A stretch of 7,342 nt of DNA from Bacteroidales bacterium UBA6828 (lineage in GTDB: Bacteria > Bacteroidota > Bacteroidia > Bacteroidales > Paludibacteraceae): NCBI GenBank assembly GCA_002452095.1, contig DKEG01000007.1, positions 1-7,342 on the forward strand, read 5' to 3'. The translations under genes were made by a program, and so were the position numbers. Below the pieces are notes generated by a model. That model made no database searches, had not been told where the DNA came from, and was given only the letters and a program-made list of their open reading frames with translations. Position 1 is the first letter of the stretch. The number at the start of each line of letters is the position of its first letter. This document shows positions 1 to 5,989 of this stretch, piece after piece.

Positions 1-70
1 TTTGTTATTGGACAGTACAGATTTTTCCGACTACGGGCGAGCAGTCCGTCTTGTTCAAGAATTAGAATAA
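1..70 (+). CDS. C-terminal end of an unidentified protein (5' partial)
   Basis: An open frame runs in from the left edge and stops at TAA 68-70. Its last residues read LLLDSTDFSDYGRAVRLVQELE, a plausible amphipathic protein end. The stop lies 7 bp before the next ATG on the same strand, as expected for an operon. Too little is visible to assign a family. The reading frame is inferred from protein-like composition and from the tight spacing to the following gene. Confidence 0.5.
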   Translation, partial: LLLDSTDFSDYGRAVRLVQELE

Positions 71-77
71 AAAACTT

Positions 78-356
78 ATGAATGATTTTCTAAAACGAGT
101 GGGCGAGTACTATGCATATTATATAATGCGAGACTATACATATCCGCCTAATCCACGGACAATAGAAATAGAGCAATTTTTATCTCGCATGCCCAACTCT
201 GTGGATTATGATATGGAAGAATCATTCTTTGCAAATAGAAATGGATACCCTTTCAATAGGCGGCAAATCCGTTCCATTACACACTATGCACAGACATTTG
301 CCCGCCGTTTTAGAGACGAGTATTATTGTTTGCATGCAAATCAAAATACGTTATGA
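78..356 (+). CDS. Small Tyr-rich hypothetical protein (92 aa)
   Basis: I do not recognise this protein. It has 92 residues, many aromatic and charged (an N-terminal EYYAYYIMRDYTY stretch and a basic region RRQIRSITHYAQTFARRFRDEYY near the C-terminus, roughly residues 61-83). No signal peptide or membrane segment is visible, so it is probably cytoplasmic. The ATG at 78 follows the upstream stop by 7 bp in an A-rich stretch without a clear Shine-Dalgarno sequence, which is normal in Bacteroidota. Its TGA overlaps the ATG of the next gene (ATGA, 353-356), so the two are probably translationally coupled. The gene is clearly more AT-rich than the phosphoesterase gene to its right, which hints at a separate origin. 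Function unknown. Confidence 0.65.
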   Translation: MNDFLKRVGEYYAYYIMRDYTYPPNPRTIEIEQFLSRMPNSVDYDMEESFFANRNGYPFNRRQIRSITHYAQTFARRFRDEYYCLHANQNTL

Positions 357-961
357 ATAAGAATCAGAAAATAATCTTCGGAGTCTTCTTTGCTCTCATT
401 TGTATTGTAATTTGTGTTTGTATAGTATTTTACCGAATGACATTTAATGGTAATTTGAGTACAGATAGCAATGATTGGGTAGCCTTTTCCACTCTTGTTG
501 GTTCAATAGGCACAATGCTGTTTACAGGTTTGAATGTTTGGGTATTTTATACACTAACATCCACAATAGCCAGACGCAAAGAATCCTATCAAAAATATGA
601 GCGGCAAAAACAACTTGTGAGTCAGTTTAATCGCAATATAAATTCTGTCTTTTCTTTGAATATAGATGGTAATCCAAGTTGTGATGTAAACTCGGGACTA
701 TTCATAAAGATGCTTGATTGGCTACAAAAGATACAAAGAGAACAAACTATTTTACCGACTTTGGGTAGTGATGGCTATCAAACCTTTATCGAAGATTTCG
801 AGGACTTTTGTAAATCATACCGGTATTCAGAATCGTCAGATTGTGAATATCCGCAGATGGCATTTAAGGGCAAAGATCCTGGAGGGGAAGCCTACAAACT
901 ATATCTGAAGGCAAATGATTTGATTGTCAAAATGTTTGATGATATGGTAGATATACCCTAA
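353..961 (+). CDS. Two-helix membrane-anchored hypothetical protein (202 aa)
   Basis: The start at 353 is preferred over the in-frame ATG at 326 because it forms a 4-bp ATGA overlap with the preceding stop and removes a 9-residue extension lying inside the upstream gene. The protein begins MNKNQK, followed by a hydrophobic segment (residues about 7-27), a short polar loop, a second hydrophobic segment (about 44-68), and a basic stretch (RRKESYQKYERQK). The remaining 130 or so residues are soluble. The positive charges flanking both helices predict a hairpin with N- and C-terminus in the cytoplasm. This layout (two helices, then a 'QFNRNINSVF' type helical region) recalls membrane-anchored proteins annotated as putative phage abortive-infection proteins, but no diagnostic motif is visible and I do not assign that function. 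AT-rich and coupled to the 92-aa gene. Confidence 0.7.
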   Translation: MNKNQKIIFGVFFALICIVICVCIVFYRMTFNGNLSTDSNDWVAFSTLVGSIGTMLFTGLNVWVFYTLTSTIARRKESYQKYERQKQLVSQFNRNINSVFSLNIDGNPSCDVNSGLFIKMLDWLQKIQREQTILPTLGSDGYQTFIEDFEDFCKSYRYSESSDCEYPQMAFKGKDPGGEAYKLYLKANDLIVKMFDDMVDIP

Positions 962-981
962 TAATTTTCTGCATATTGTAT

Positions 982-1027
982 GTACAAACCTCGGTTTTCT
1001 ACTGTGGGAAACCGAGGTTGTTTGTAC
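982..1027. terminator. Hairpin between convergent genes, probable terminator
   Basis: A perfect 11-bp inverted repeat (987-997 AACCTCGGTTT with 1009-1019) encloses an 11-nt loop. It can be extended outward by GTACAAA/TTTGTAC across a 3-nt bulge. It lies 26 bp after the stop of the membrane-protein gene and faces the 3' end of the leftward phosphoesterase gene, so it may end transcription from both sides. A T-rich tail is present only weakly (TTGTTTGT within the 3' arm). Confidence 0.6.
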
Positions 1028-1044
1028 TGTAAAAGTAGGTATAG

Positions 1045-1071
1045 ACTCCCGATCCTTATCCTATCGGGTGT
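1045..1071 (-). terminator. Weak hairpin downstream of the phosphoesterase gene
   Basis: CCCGAT (1048-1053) pairs with ATCGGG (1063-1068) around a 9-nt loop, with two further pairs after a T-T mismatch. It lies about 60 bp past the stop of the leftward phosphoesterase gene. Without a clear T-run on either strand it is only a possible terminator or transcript-end stabiliser. Confidence 0.3.
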
Positions 1072-1132
1072 ATGTGATTGGTATGTTATTAGGCGGTTTT
1101 TGCTTGTAGTATAGCGAGTTGCGCTATGGGTG

Positions 1133-2122
1133 TTATTGCAGGGTGATGACGGTTATTTCCGAGGGGCAGTTGAGACGGACGGGGAGGGTGCAACCGATAC
1201 CGGAATTGACGTACAGGGAGTGTCCGTTCTGCTCGTACCAGCCTGCCGACTCGCGGAAACTGATACTTGATGCTGCCCAACCGAACACCCGCATCTGCCC
1301 CGAATGGGTGTGTCCGCTCAAGGTAAGTGGTATATCGGTATCCAGTACCTCGGCACGCCAATGGCTCGGGTCGTGGGAGAGGAGAATGGAGAACCCGTCA
1401 GCCCCCGCCTTGGCTTTCTGTAAATCGCCTGCATAGATAGTACGGAAACCCTCCCCCTCGCAGGAGCAGTTGTCCACACCGATGATGTTTATATGCTGTC
1501 CGTTGCGCTCGACAGTCCGATGCTCATTGCGCAAGAGATTCCAGCCTAATTGCGTGCGCTCATAGTCAGCCAAACGCTCCACTTCGGCGAGACGCTGCTG
1601 CTCAGTCAGGTGGGTATAAATCAGCAAATCATGGTTGCCTAATACGCTCACTACCCCGTCGGTGGCGTGCAGTCGGCGCAAGATGTCGGTATAGGGTGCC
1701 GCTTCCGATATGCCGATTGTTACCAGATCGCCCGTGAAGCAGATCAGGTCAGGCTGCTGTGCGTTGATTGAATCCACAATGCGTTGCAATGCCGCAGGTC
1801 GGTCGTCGTACGTAGAGAGGTGCAGGTCGCTGATGTGAACAATCTTATAGCCCTTGAAGGCTTCGGGCAGTTGTGCATTGGTGTAGGTGGTCGGTTTGAC
1901 CTCCAGTTGGAAACGCCCGACAAAGAAACCGTATGCCATAATGAGCCACACGGCTGCAACCAAACCGACCGCCGTCCACGCAAAAGGCGCATAACGCGGA
2001 GCGGAGAAACGGGATATTTCTGCTATTGCCCACCACAGAAACCATATTATATTCGGAACAAGGCATACCAGAATACTCATTATCAGTGCAGCAATTAGCA
2101 TCATTGTAGAAAGAGAATACAT
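1133..2122 (-). CDS. Membrane-anchored calcineurin-like metallophosphoesterase (329 aa)
   Basis: This is a Metallophos (calcineurin-like) hydrolase with a dinuclear metal centre. All signature motifs are present, numbered from the ATG at 2122: DLH at 99-101, GDLV at 131-134, GNHD at 162-165, LSHD with His250, and GHTH at 270-273. The N-terminus has two hydrophobic segments (about 7-35 and 48-66), so the catalytic domain is membrane-tethered. By family knowledge, substrates are phosphoesters; the YkuE/YaeI-like branch has been linked to lipid headgroups, but the substrate here is unknown. As I recall, Bacteroidales relatives often carry an additional N-terminal helix pair, which is absent here. 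The open frame extends to a TTG at 2134, but that codon sits in a consensus -7 box, so ATG 2122 or the tandem ATGs at 2104/2101 are better starts. The gene is richer in G+C than the genes on its left. Confidence 0.9.
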   Translation of the reverse strand: MYSLSTMMLIAALIMSILVCLVPNIIWFLWWAIAEISRFSAPRYAPFAWTAVGLVAAVWLIMAYGFFVGRFQLEVKPTTYTNAQLPEAFKGYKIVHISDLHLSTYDDRPAALQRIVDSINAQQPDLICFTGDLVTIGISEAAPYTDILRRLHATDGVVSVLGNHDLLIYTHLTEQQRLAEVERLADYERTQLGWNLLRNEHRTVERNGQHINIIGVDNCSCEGEGFRTIYAGDLQKAKAGADGFSILLSHDPSHWRAEVLDTDIPLTLSGHTHSGQMRVFGWAASSISFRESAGWYEQNGHSLYVNSGIGCTLPVRLNCPSEITVITLQ

Positions 2123-2131
2123 ATAGTTTGT

Positions 2132-2164
2132 CAAATTTATAAATGCAGATTATCCGTGCAAAAA
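2132..2164 (-). promoter_or_regulatory. Consensus Bacteroidota promoter for the phosphoesterase gene
   Basis: On the minus strand TTTTTG (2164-2159, -33 box) is followed after 19 bp by TAAATTTG (2139-2132), an exact TAnnTTTG -7 box. Transcription should begin near 2126, a few bases before ATG 2122 and about 20 bases before ATG 2104. The promoter lies between the tRNA terminator and the gene, so the phosphoesterase is probably transcribed independently of the tRNA. Confidence 0.65.
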
Positions 2165-2198
2165 CCACGCCAAACCCATAAAAGAGATAAATACGCAC

Positions 2199-2235
2199 AA
2201 AAAAGGGAGACATCCTTTCGGACAATCCCCCTTTG
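2199..2235 (-). terminator. Intrinsic terminator of the tRNA gene
   Basis: Read on the minus strand, AAAGGGGGA pairs with TCTCCCTTT (one G-U), and the stem continues TGTCC/GGATG under a GAAA tetraloop. It is followed by six T (2204-2199). It begins directly after the last base of the tRNA fragment. This is a classical Rho-independent terminator and is evidently the native tRNA terminator, which supports the DNA to its left being chromosome. Confidence 0.85.
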
Positions 2236-2277
2236 TGGTCTCAGTAGGGCTTGAACCTACGACCCCCTGATTATGAG
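2236..2277 (-). other. 3' fragment of a tRNA gene (CAU anticodon), probable attachment site of an integrative element
   Basis: On the minus strand the 42 bases give an anticodon loop CTCATAA (2277-2271, anticodon CAT at 2275-2273), the 3' anticodon strand TCAGG, a 5-nt variable loop, and a perfect T arm (GTAGG, TTCAAGC, CCTAC). The 3' acceptor strand TGAGACC and discriminator A (2236) complete it. A CAU anticodon means tRNA-Met or the lysidine-modified tRNA-Ile. Homology stops at the 5' edge of the anticodon loop: the expected CCTGA strand is absent (TTTGC instead), and no D arm or GGTCTCA acceptor strand follows. This is not a functional tRNA. It is what remains at the distal end when a tyrosine-recombinase element integrates into a tRNA 3' end. 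The intact tRNA should lie at the other end of the element, right of this window. Confidence 0.75.
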
Positions 2278-2318
2278 GCAAATGAGTACTAAATGAATAT
2301 CAATAACTTATGTTATAT

Positions 2319-2351
2319 TTGCAAAGTTGTTGCAAGGTTATTGCAAGGTTA
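2319..2351. repeat. Three tandem 11-bp repeats next to the att site
   Basis: Units are TTGCAAAGTTG (2319-2329), TTGCAAGGTTA (2330-2340) and TTGCAAGGTTA (2341-2351). The last two are identical and all abut exactly. The period of about one helical turn and the location 41 bp inside the tRNA fragment fit arm-type binding sites for an integrase or excision factor. The third unit overlaps the stop codon of the leftward HTH gene. Confidence 0.7.
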
Positions 2352-2690
2352 TGTTTGGCTATGCTGACTATCCATAAGCCGCTCCAAACGTGCGACGCGG
2401 GCTTCCAACTGCGCCTGTTTGGCGTTGTTATTGCTGTCTGTTAGCATATCCCCATCGCCGCGAAGCAGAAACTCCGCGGAAACGTTGGGACACAATTTTG
2501 CTACGGCAAGAACTACACGGATGTCCAGATTGAAATGTCCGTTGAGTTGGTTGGTAACTGTAGGCTGGTGCATACCCGCCTCTTTGGCTATCTGCATAAT
2601 GGTAAGCCTGTTGATTTGCTTGGCTTGCTTTACTCGTGCCAGCAGTTCCAAAGAAGCGGGAGTAAGTGCCGTATTGTTTTTTGTAGTCAT
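2349..2690 (-). CDS. Small HTH transcriptional regulator (113 aa), phage-repressor-like
   Basis: A compact DNA-binding regulator. A helix-turn-helix spans about residues 28-52 (LTIMQIAKEAGM then HQPTVTNQLNGHF). It is followed by a segment ending SAEFLLRGDGDML (71-83), a motif I associate with small repressors from Bacteroidota mobile elements. The C-terminus (about 92-106, QAQLEARVARLERLM) is a short heptad-like coiled coil that could mediate dimerisation. There is no peptidase domain, so it is not a LexA/CI-type self-cleaving repressor. The start MTTKNN at 2690 is preferred to the longer frame from 2765, because that extension would overlap the end of the upstream 168-aa gene. It follows that gene by 13 bp and is probably co-transcribed with it. 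It is related in plan to the regulator at 5564-5956. Target unknown; the nearby att repeats are one candidate. Confidence 0.85.
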   Translation of the reverse strand: MTTKNNTALTPASLELLARVKQAKQINRLTIMQIAKEAGMHQPTVTNQLNGHFNLDIRVVLAVAKLCPNVSAEFLLRGDGDMLTDSNNNAKQAQLEARVARLERLMDSQHSQT

Positions 2691-2703
2691 GCGTGGAATT
2701 AGG

Positions 2704-3210
2704 TTATATGGTGTTGCAAAATTGTTGAACCCTATCGGAATTGTATGTGTCCTCAAGCAGCCCATAGAATGTGTCCGTCATTCGATTTAGGAGTTTCGTA
2801 TGGCTGTCGTAGTTTTCGCGGTATATACATTCTCCGTATTCAATTACGAGCAGGTCGCTACTGCTGAATTTATCGCACTCGTCCTCCAATATGTCCGAGA
2901 TATAGTTTGGCAGATATGGATTGATTTCTTCATAATCATAGCCCAAATGGCACACAGAAACGGATAGCACCTCAAAGGGTGTAAAGCCGTTGCCGATAGC
3001 ACCATCATTCCCCACGCTCTCTGGTGTTACCTCTTTATTCATACGCACGATAGCACGCTGGCAAGCGCCGGTGAATACATCGCCACAAGTGTCGCTGCAC
3101 TCGCGCTCAAAGGCAGAAATGTAGCCTTGCAGCCGCCTGTTCTCCTCCTTGTAGTATTCGAGTTGCTCGGGGAAAGGCAGATTATCTATGTAGATAGGCT
3201 CACTATTCAT
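2704..3210 (-). CDS. Hypothetical acidic protein (168 aa)
   Basis: I do not recognise this protein. It is acidic, with a helical N-terminal region (about residues 14-38, QLEYYKEENRRLQGYISAF) followed by several cysteines. The C-terminal half is rich in Asp/Glu/Tyr (YDYEEINPYLPNYISDILEDECDKF). No membrane helix or known catalytic motif is visible. The start MNSEPIYID at 3210 is chosen over the in-frame alternative 21 bp upstream. The stop precedes the HTH gene by 13 bp, so the pair may form an operon in which this protein is regulated by, or modulates, the HTH repressor. A leftward consensus promoter is not evident upstream, and the rightward promoter for the next gene lies only 8 bp from this start. 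Confidence 0.7.
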   Translation of the reverse strand: MNSEPIYIDNLPFPEQLEYYKEENRRLQGYISAFERECSDTCGDVFTGACQRAIVRMNKEVTPESVGNDGAIGNGFTPFEVLSVSVCHLGYDYEEINPYLPNYISDILEDECDKFSSSDLLVIEYGECIYRENYDSHTKLLNRMTDTFYGLLEDTYNSDRVQQFCNTI

Positions 3211-3217
3211 ACTATAT

Positions 3218-3249
3218 TTTGTACATATCAATTATTATTACTACTTTTG
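3218..3249 (+). promoter_or_regulatory. Consensus promoter for the 83-aa gene
   Basis: TTTG (3218-3221) is followed after 20 bp by TACTTTTG (3242-3249), an exact TAnnTTTG -7 box. Transcription should begin near 3254, giving a leader of about 27 nt to ATG 3281. The -33 box is 8 bp from the start codon of the divergent 168-aa gene, so a protein bound here could affect both directions. Confidence 0.65.
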
Positions 3250-3280
3250 TATTTGTTTTTAATACTAAAACTCATTGATT

Positions 3281-3532
3281 ATGAAACGTATATTGCAATT
3301 GGCTTGGCGGTATGGCATCATCTTTCGTGTACTGAACATACATATATGGTTGTTACGCAGGTTGCAGAAACGGACAAACCGTCTTATTGCGTTGGACCGG
3401 TGTATCGTGCATAGTTTTGTGCCGGCACTATCAGACAATCCTGACGATAATGAGCGGGACAGAGTTCACTTTTATAGCAAACTGGCAGACAAAGTCATTC
3501 GCCCTTACCGCCGCTACTACCGCGCCTTTTAA
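3281..3532 (+). CDS. Small basic hypothetical protein (83 aa)
   Basis: I do not recognise this protein. It starts MKRILQLAWRYGIIFRVLNIHIWLLRRLQKRTNR and ends in a basic RPYRRYYRAF tail, giving a strongly positive charge. The N-terminal 27 residues are amphipathic and aromatic-rich rather than a clean membrane helix, so it may bind membrane or nucleic acid. ATG 3281 is chosen over the in-frame ATG at 3275 because of the leader spacing from the consensus promoter. It is the only rightward gene in this part of the element. Its 3' end overlaps the tail of the broken leftward ORF by 38 bp, so the two are antisense there. Confidence 0.6.
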   Translation: MKRILQLAWRYGIIFRVLNIHIWLLRRLQKRTNRLIALDRCIVHSFVPALSDNPDDNERDRVHFYSKLADKVIRPYRRYYRAF

Positions 3533-3761
3533 CAATGCTATCCGGCATATTCATTGCACTTTTGTCTGTTAGACAGTCGTTCACTCTCCGTTGTGCGTTC
3601 TGCTTGCGTTGCTCGCAGCACGCTGTCAGAACGAGGCACTCCTTTGGCTTGCGGCAGTCATACGACAGCGTGATTCCCCGATACTCCTTTCCTCAGTACT
3701 CGCAGTAGCCGTCATTCAGTACTTCTTCGAGGACTGCAACCTTTGCTTTTGTAAATCTCAT
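3495..3761 (-). pseudogene. Leftward ORF interrupted by an in-frame TGA (about 88 codons)
   Basis: Translating the minus strand from ATG 3761 gives MRFTKAKVAVLEEVLNDGYC, then EY and a TGA at 3695-3693. The same frame continues with GKEYRGITLSYDCRKPKECL and on for 65 residues in all, ending at TGA 3497-3495. Both halves read like protein, and the part after the stop keeps a strong preference for G or C at third codon positions, unlike the other frames. This suggests one small Cys-rich cytoplasmic protein inactivated by a single substitution (for example TGG, CGA or AGA to TGA). Family not recognised. It lies 92 bp downstream of the AlbA_2 gene on the same strand and may have ended that operon. 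Alternatives are a genuine 22-aa peptide, a sequencing error, or readthrough. Confidence 0.5.
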
Positions 3762-3853
3762 ATTCTTATTATATTCTACTCTTATGATAATAGTATGTCT
3801 TATATGCGAACAATAGTGCTACGGCTGCATCAATAATCACCCATGCTGACTTG
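3762..3853. other. Intergenic stretch without recognisable feature
   Basis: This AT-rich gap lies between the AlbA_2 gene stop and the ATG of the interrupted ORF. I see no consensus promoter on either strand, no strong hairpin and no tRNA-like structure. The lack of a terminator is consistent with readthrough from the AlbA_2 gene. Confidence 0.4.
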
Positions 3854-5560
3854 CTATGAAATATCGGTTTTCATTCCTCCGAACATTTTAATCCCCTTTT
3901 CCGTAAGCCGATACCCCTGCTTTGAACTTGTGGGTTTATCGGGCTGTGTCATCTCCACATAGCCATTATCTATTATGGGATTTAGGATATAGCGACGCAA
4001 CTTATACAAACTCCCTATCGGACTTTCGTTAGCCAATTCCCCTGCCGACAACTTCTCATTGTGATATAACTTGCCCAATGTTTCCACAACAACTTTAGTC
4101 AATAGTTCTACCCCTACCTTTGCATTATCCCCGACTTGTAAACAGACTTGTAAAACGAGATTTTTAAGTTGCTCTTTTACCGCTATAACGTTATCAATAT
4201 CAGTAAGATAAACTTGAAAATCTACATTTTTAAGTTCATTTTCAAGTATCGTTAAAATGGTAGTTTCCGTTTCGTTTTTCGACACAAATTCACTTTCTAT
4301 CATATCCTCCCTGCAAGGAATGGTAATGAGGAAATACGACCTTTCGTCATCGGTTTGGATGGTGGCAGCCGCTGAACCATTTTGTTTTAGGTGTTTCTGT
4401 ATAGTAGGTATGCCTGTCGCCCGTCCTTCTGTCAAGTCTAATTCTTTCAGGAAGTCGCCCAAACGACGATTTCTATACCGCCGTGCTTTGAGTATTTTGG
4501 CTTCCTTAATAGCACTCTCGCTGATAGAACGGTCCGGACCGCTATAACTCAATATGTCAATCCCTGTCGGTTCAATAGCAATCTCCACAGGTTCTGCTTC
4601 TTGATAATCTCTGTGATACAAAGCATTCACCACTGCCTCCTCCAATGCTTGGTATGGATAGTTATATGTTCTGCTCGATTTTTCCGAATCGGAAGGCTTG
4701 ATAATATGTTGCTTTATTACGTTGGTGCGTAAGTAGGAAAGTACCTCATTTATCATTTTGGGTATCGGACCGCTGATGGGCGGTACTTCTACCATTACAT
4801 CAGGGTTCTCCACGCGCCCGCCCGGGAAATGTACTATATCGACTTGCGTATAAGGGAAAAACTTTGCGGGGTTGTCACAAAACATCATTGCCGCCACATT
4901 CTTGATGAGTCTATGCTCAACCGGTCCTGTAAGCAAGTTCATTTTATCAAGAATATCCATCAGTGCACTTGGTGAAAAGTCGTCAGCCAACTTGCTTTTG
5001 ACTGCCTGCAGATGTTCATAAACCCGTACTGCCGAAATATCACTCAAAGCGATAGTCTCATTGCCTCGCTCATCAAACGGAACTCTGTTGGCAAGCAGAT
5101 GCACCTCGTCAAGTGTCGCCCCTTTTGCTTCAATAGTGGACGATTTGCTGCGTATGTAGTACTTCGGTGTGGACGCGCCTTTTGCTACTACACTTTCAGG
5201 AACAGAGTAGGGTCTGTTCGGACCGGCGGGAATCCATAGCACCAATATCTTTTGTCCGTCTATATCTTCCACGGAAGTGATGTAACGGAAAGTAGGCTTA
5301 ATCTTGGCATCGTAGCCGACCATGTCTCGCAGTATGGCATCAATGGTGTTTATGTCTAATCCTTTGACAGGTCTCTTGACAACTCCGTTCTCTTCCTCTA
5401 CACCTATTAAGATATACCCTCCACCTGTATTCTCAATATCAGTGGCAAAAGCACAGATGGTATGGTATATTTTATCGGGGTTCCAACTCGCTTTGAATTC
5501 TATGCGATTGGATTCTACTTTTTGATTGATAAGATAATCTATGTTTATAGGTAAAGCCAT
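3854..5560 (-). CDS. AlbA_2 (Schlafen-like) / HATPase_c_4 regulator-type protein (568 aa)
   Basis: The N-terminus matches the AlbA_2 putative DNA-binding domain (also called Schlafen AlbA_2): ESNRIEFKASW at about 16-26, AFATDIENTGGGYILIGVEE at 37-56, and the PYxxPES ... YYIRSKSST segment near 118-142. The middle (about 299-390) resembles HATPase_c_4, a GHKL-type ATPase fold, with an N-box-like EEAVVNALYHRDY (307-319), GIDILSYSGP (333-342) and the RATGIPTI segment (380-387). The C-terminus (about 500-560) looks like a winged helix ending RLTEKG. Proteins of this plan are usually annotated as ATP-binding transcriptional regulators, and AlbA_2/Schlafen domains also occur in anti-phage and toxin contexts; the role here is not proven. 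Cytoplasmic. The start at 5560 is 3 bp after the stop of the HTH gene, so both are one operon, probably driven from the 6203-6234 promoter. Confidence 0.9.
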   Translation of the reverse strand: MALPINIDYLINQKVESNRIEFKASWNPDKIYHTICAFATDIENTGGGYILIGVEEENGVVKRPVKGLDINTIDAILRDMVGYDAKIKPTFRYITSVEDIDGQKILVLWIPAGPNRPYSVPESVVAKGASTPKYYIRSKSSTIEAKGATLDEVHLLANRVPFDERGNETIALSDISAVRVYEHLQAVKSKLADDFSPSALMDILDKMNLLTGPVEHRLIKNVAAMMFCDNPAKFFPYTQVDIVHFPGGRVENPDVMVEVPPISGPIPKMINEVLSYLRTNVIKQHIIKPSDSEKSSRTYNYPYQALEEAVVNALYHRDYQEAEPVEIAIEPTGIDILSYSGPDRSISESAIKEAKILKARRYRNRRLGDFLKELDLTEGRATGIPTIQKHLKQNGSAAATIQTDDERSYFLITIPCREDMIESEFVSKNETETTILTILENELKNVDFQVYLTDIDNVIAVKEQLKNLVLQVCLQVGDNAKVGVELLTKVVVETLGKLYHNEKLSAGELANESPIGSLYKLRRYILNPIIDNGYVEMTQPDKPTSSKQGYRLTEKGIKMFGGMKTDIS

Positions 5561-5563
5561 TGT

Positions 5564-5956
5564 TTATTGCTTGAGCAGTAGTTGGTACAATTTTTCCTTG
5601 TCGGCTTTGAGTTCGGCGATTTGCTGTTTGAGTTCGGCAAGGTCGGAAGTGGTTATCGTTTGTGTACCCGAACCAATGTTGGTGTTATGGTGCCCCATGT
5701 TGGAGTTGTTGATATTGATTTCCGTGGGCTTGTTGGTGATGAGCATATCGCCAGTACCACGGAGCAACCACTCGGCAGATAGGTCAGGACGATAGGAAAG
5801 CAATGCTTCGATAGTAGCCACTCCTATCTTGGAGTTGCCGTTGATTTGGTCATATATTGTTCTCTCATTCAAATTCTGCATCCTCGCTATCGAATATGGA
5901 CTTATATCCAATGCCCGCAGTGCAACCTTGACCCTGTTCTTAATGTCAGTTTCCAT
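5564..5956 (-). CDS. Small HTH transcriptional regulator with coiled-coil tail (130 aa)
   Basis: The N-terminal 70 residues form an HTH domain (about 20-42: PYSIARMQNLNERTIYDQIN) followed by LSAEWLLRGTGDML (59-72), the same closing motif as the regulator at 2349-2690. An Asn-rich linker (77-102) leads to a C-terminal coiled coil (about 103-127, LAELKQQIAELKADKEKLYQ) suited to oligomerisation. There is no peptidase domain. It is the first gene of a leftward operon with the AlbA_2 protein and faces the control region 5957-6269. It is therefore a good candidate for the repressor binding the TTTTTCGCAA repeats there, and may control both its own operon and the rightward gene cluster, as immunity repressors do. 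The start ATG at 5956 is well placed and no shorter alternative is needed. Confidence 0.87.
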   Translation of the reverse strand: METDIKNRVKVALRALDISPYSIARMQNLNERTIYDQINGNSKIGVATIEALLSYRPDLSAEWLLRGTGDMLITNKPTEININNSNMGHHNTNIGSGTQTITTSDLAELKQQIAELKADKEKLYQLLLKQ

Positions 5957-5989
5957 AATTTTTTACTATTAAATTTGCTATTATTGTTA

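Noticed and set aside
1119..2098. Several ORFs on both strands overlapping the phosphoesterase gene
   Set aside because: They lie in other frames of a gene with all its catalytic motifs intact and show no protein signature of their own.
2236..2310. A complete tRNA gene on the minus strand
   Set aside because: The anticodon-stem 5' strand, D arm and 5' acceptor strand are missing; only the 3' part is present.
2314..2321. Exact TAnnTTTG box (TATATTTG) on the plus strand
   Set aside because: There is no TTTG-like -33 box 19-21 bp upstream and no rightward gene follows; it would read into the opposing HTH gene.
3591..3836. Rightward 81-aa hydrophobic ORF
   Set aside because: It starts at GTG without a promoter and is antisense to the leftward frame, which has the better third-position pattern; a Leu-rich shadow is expected there.
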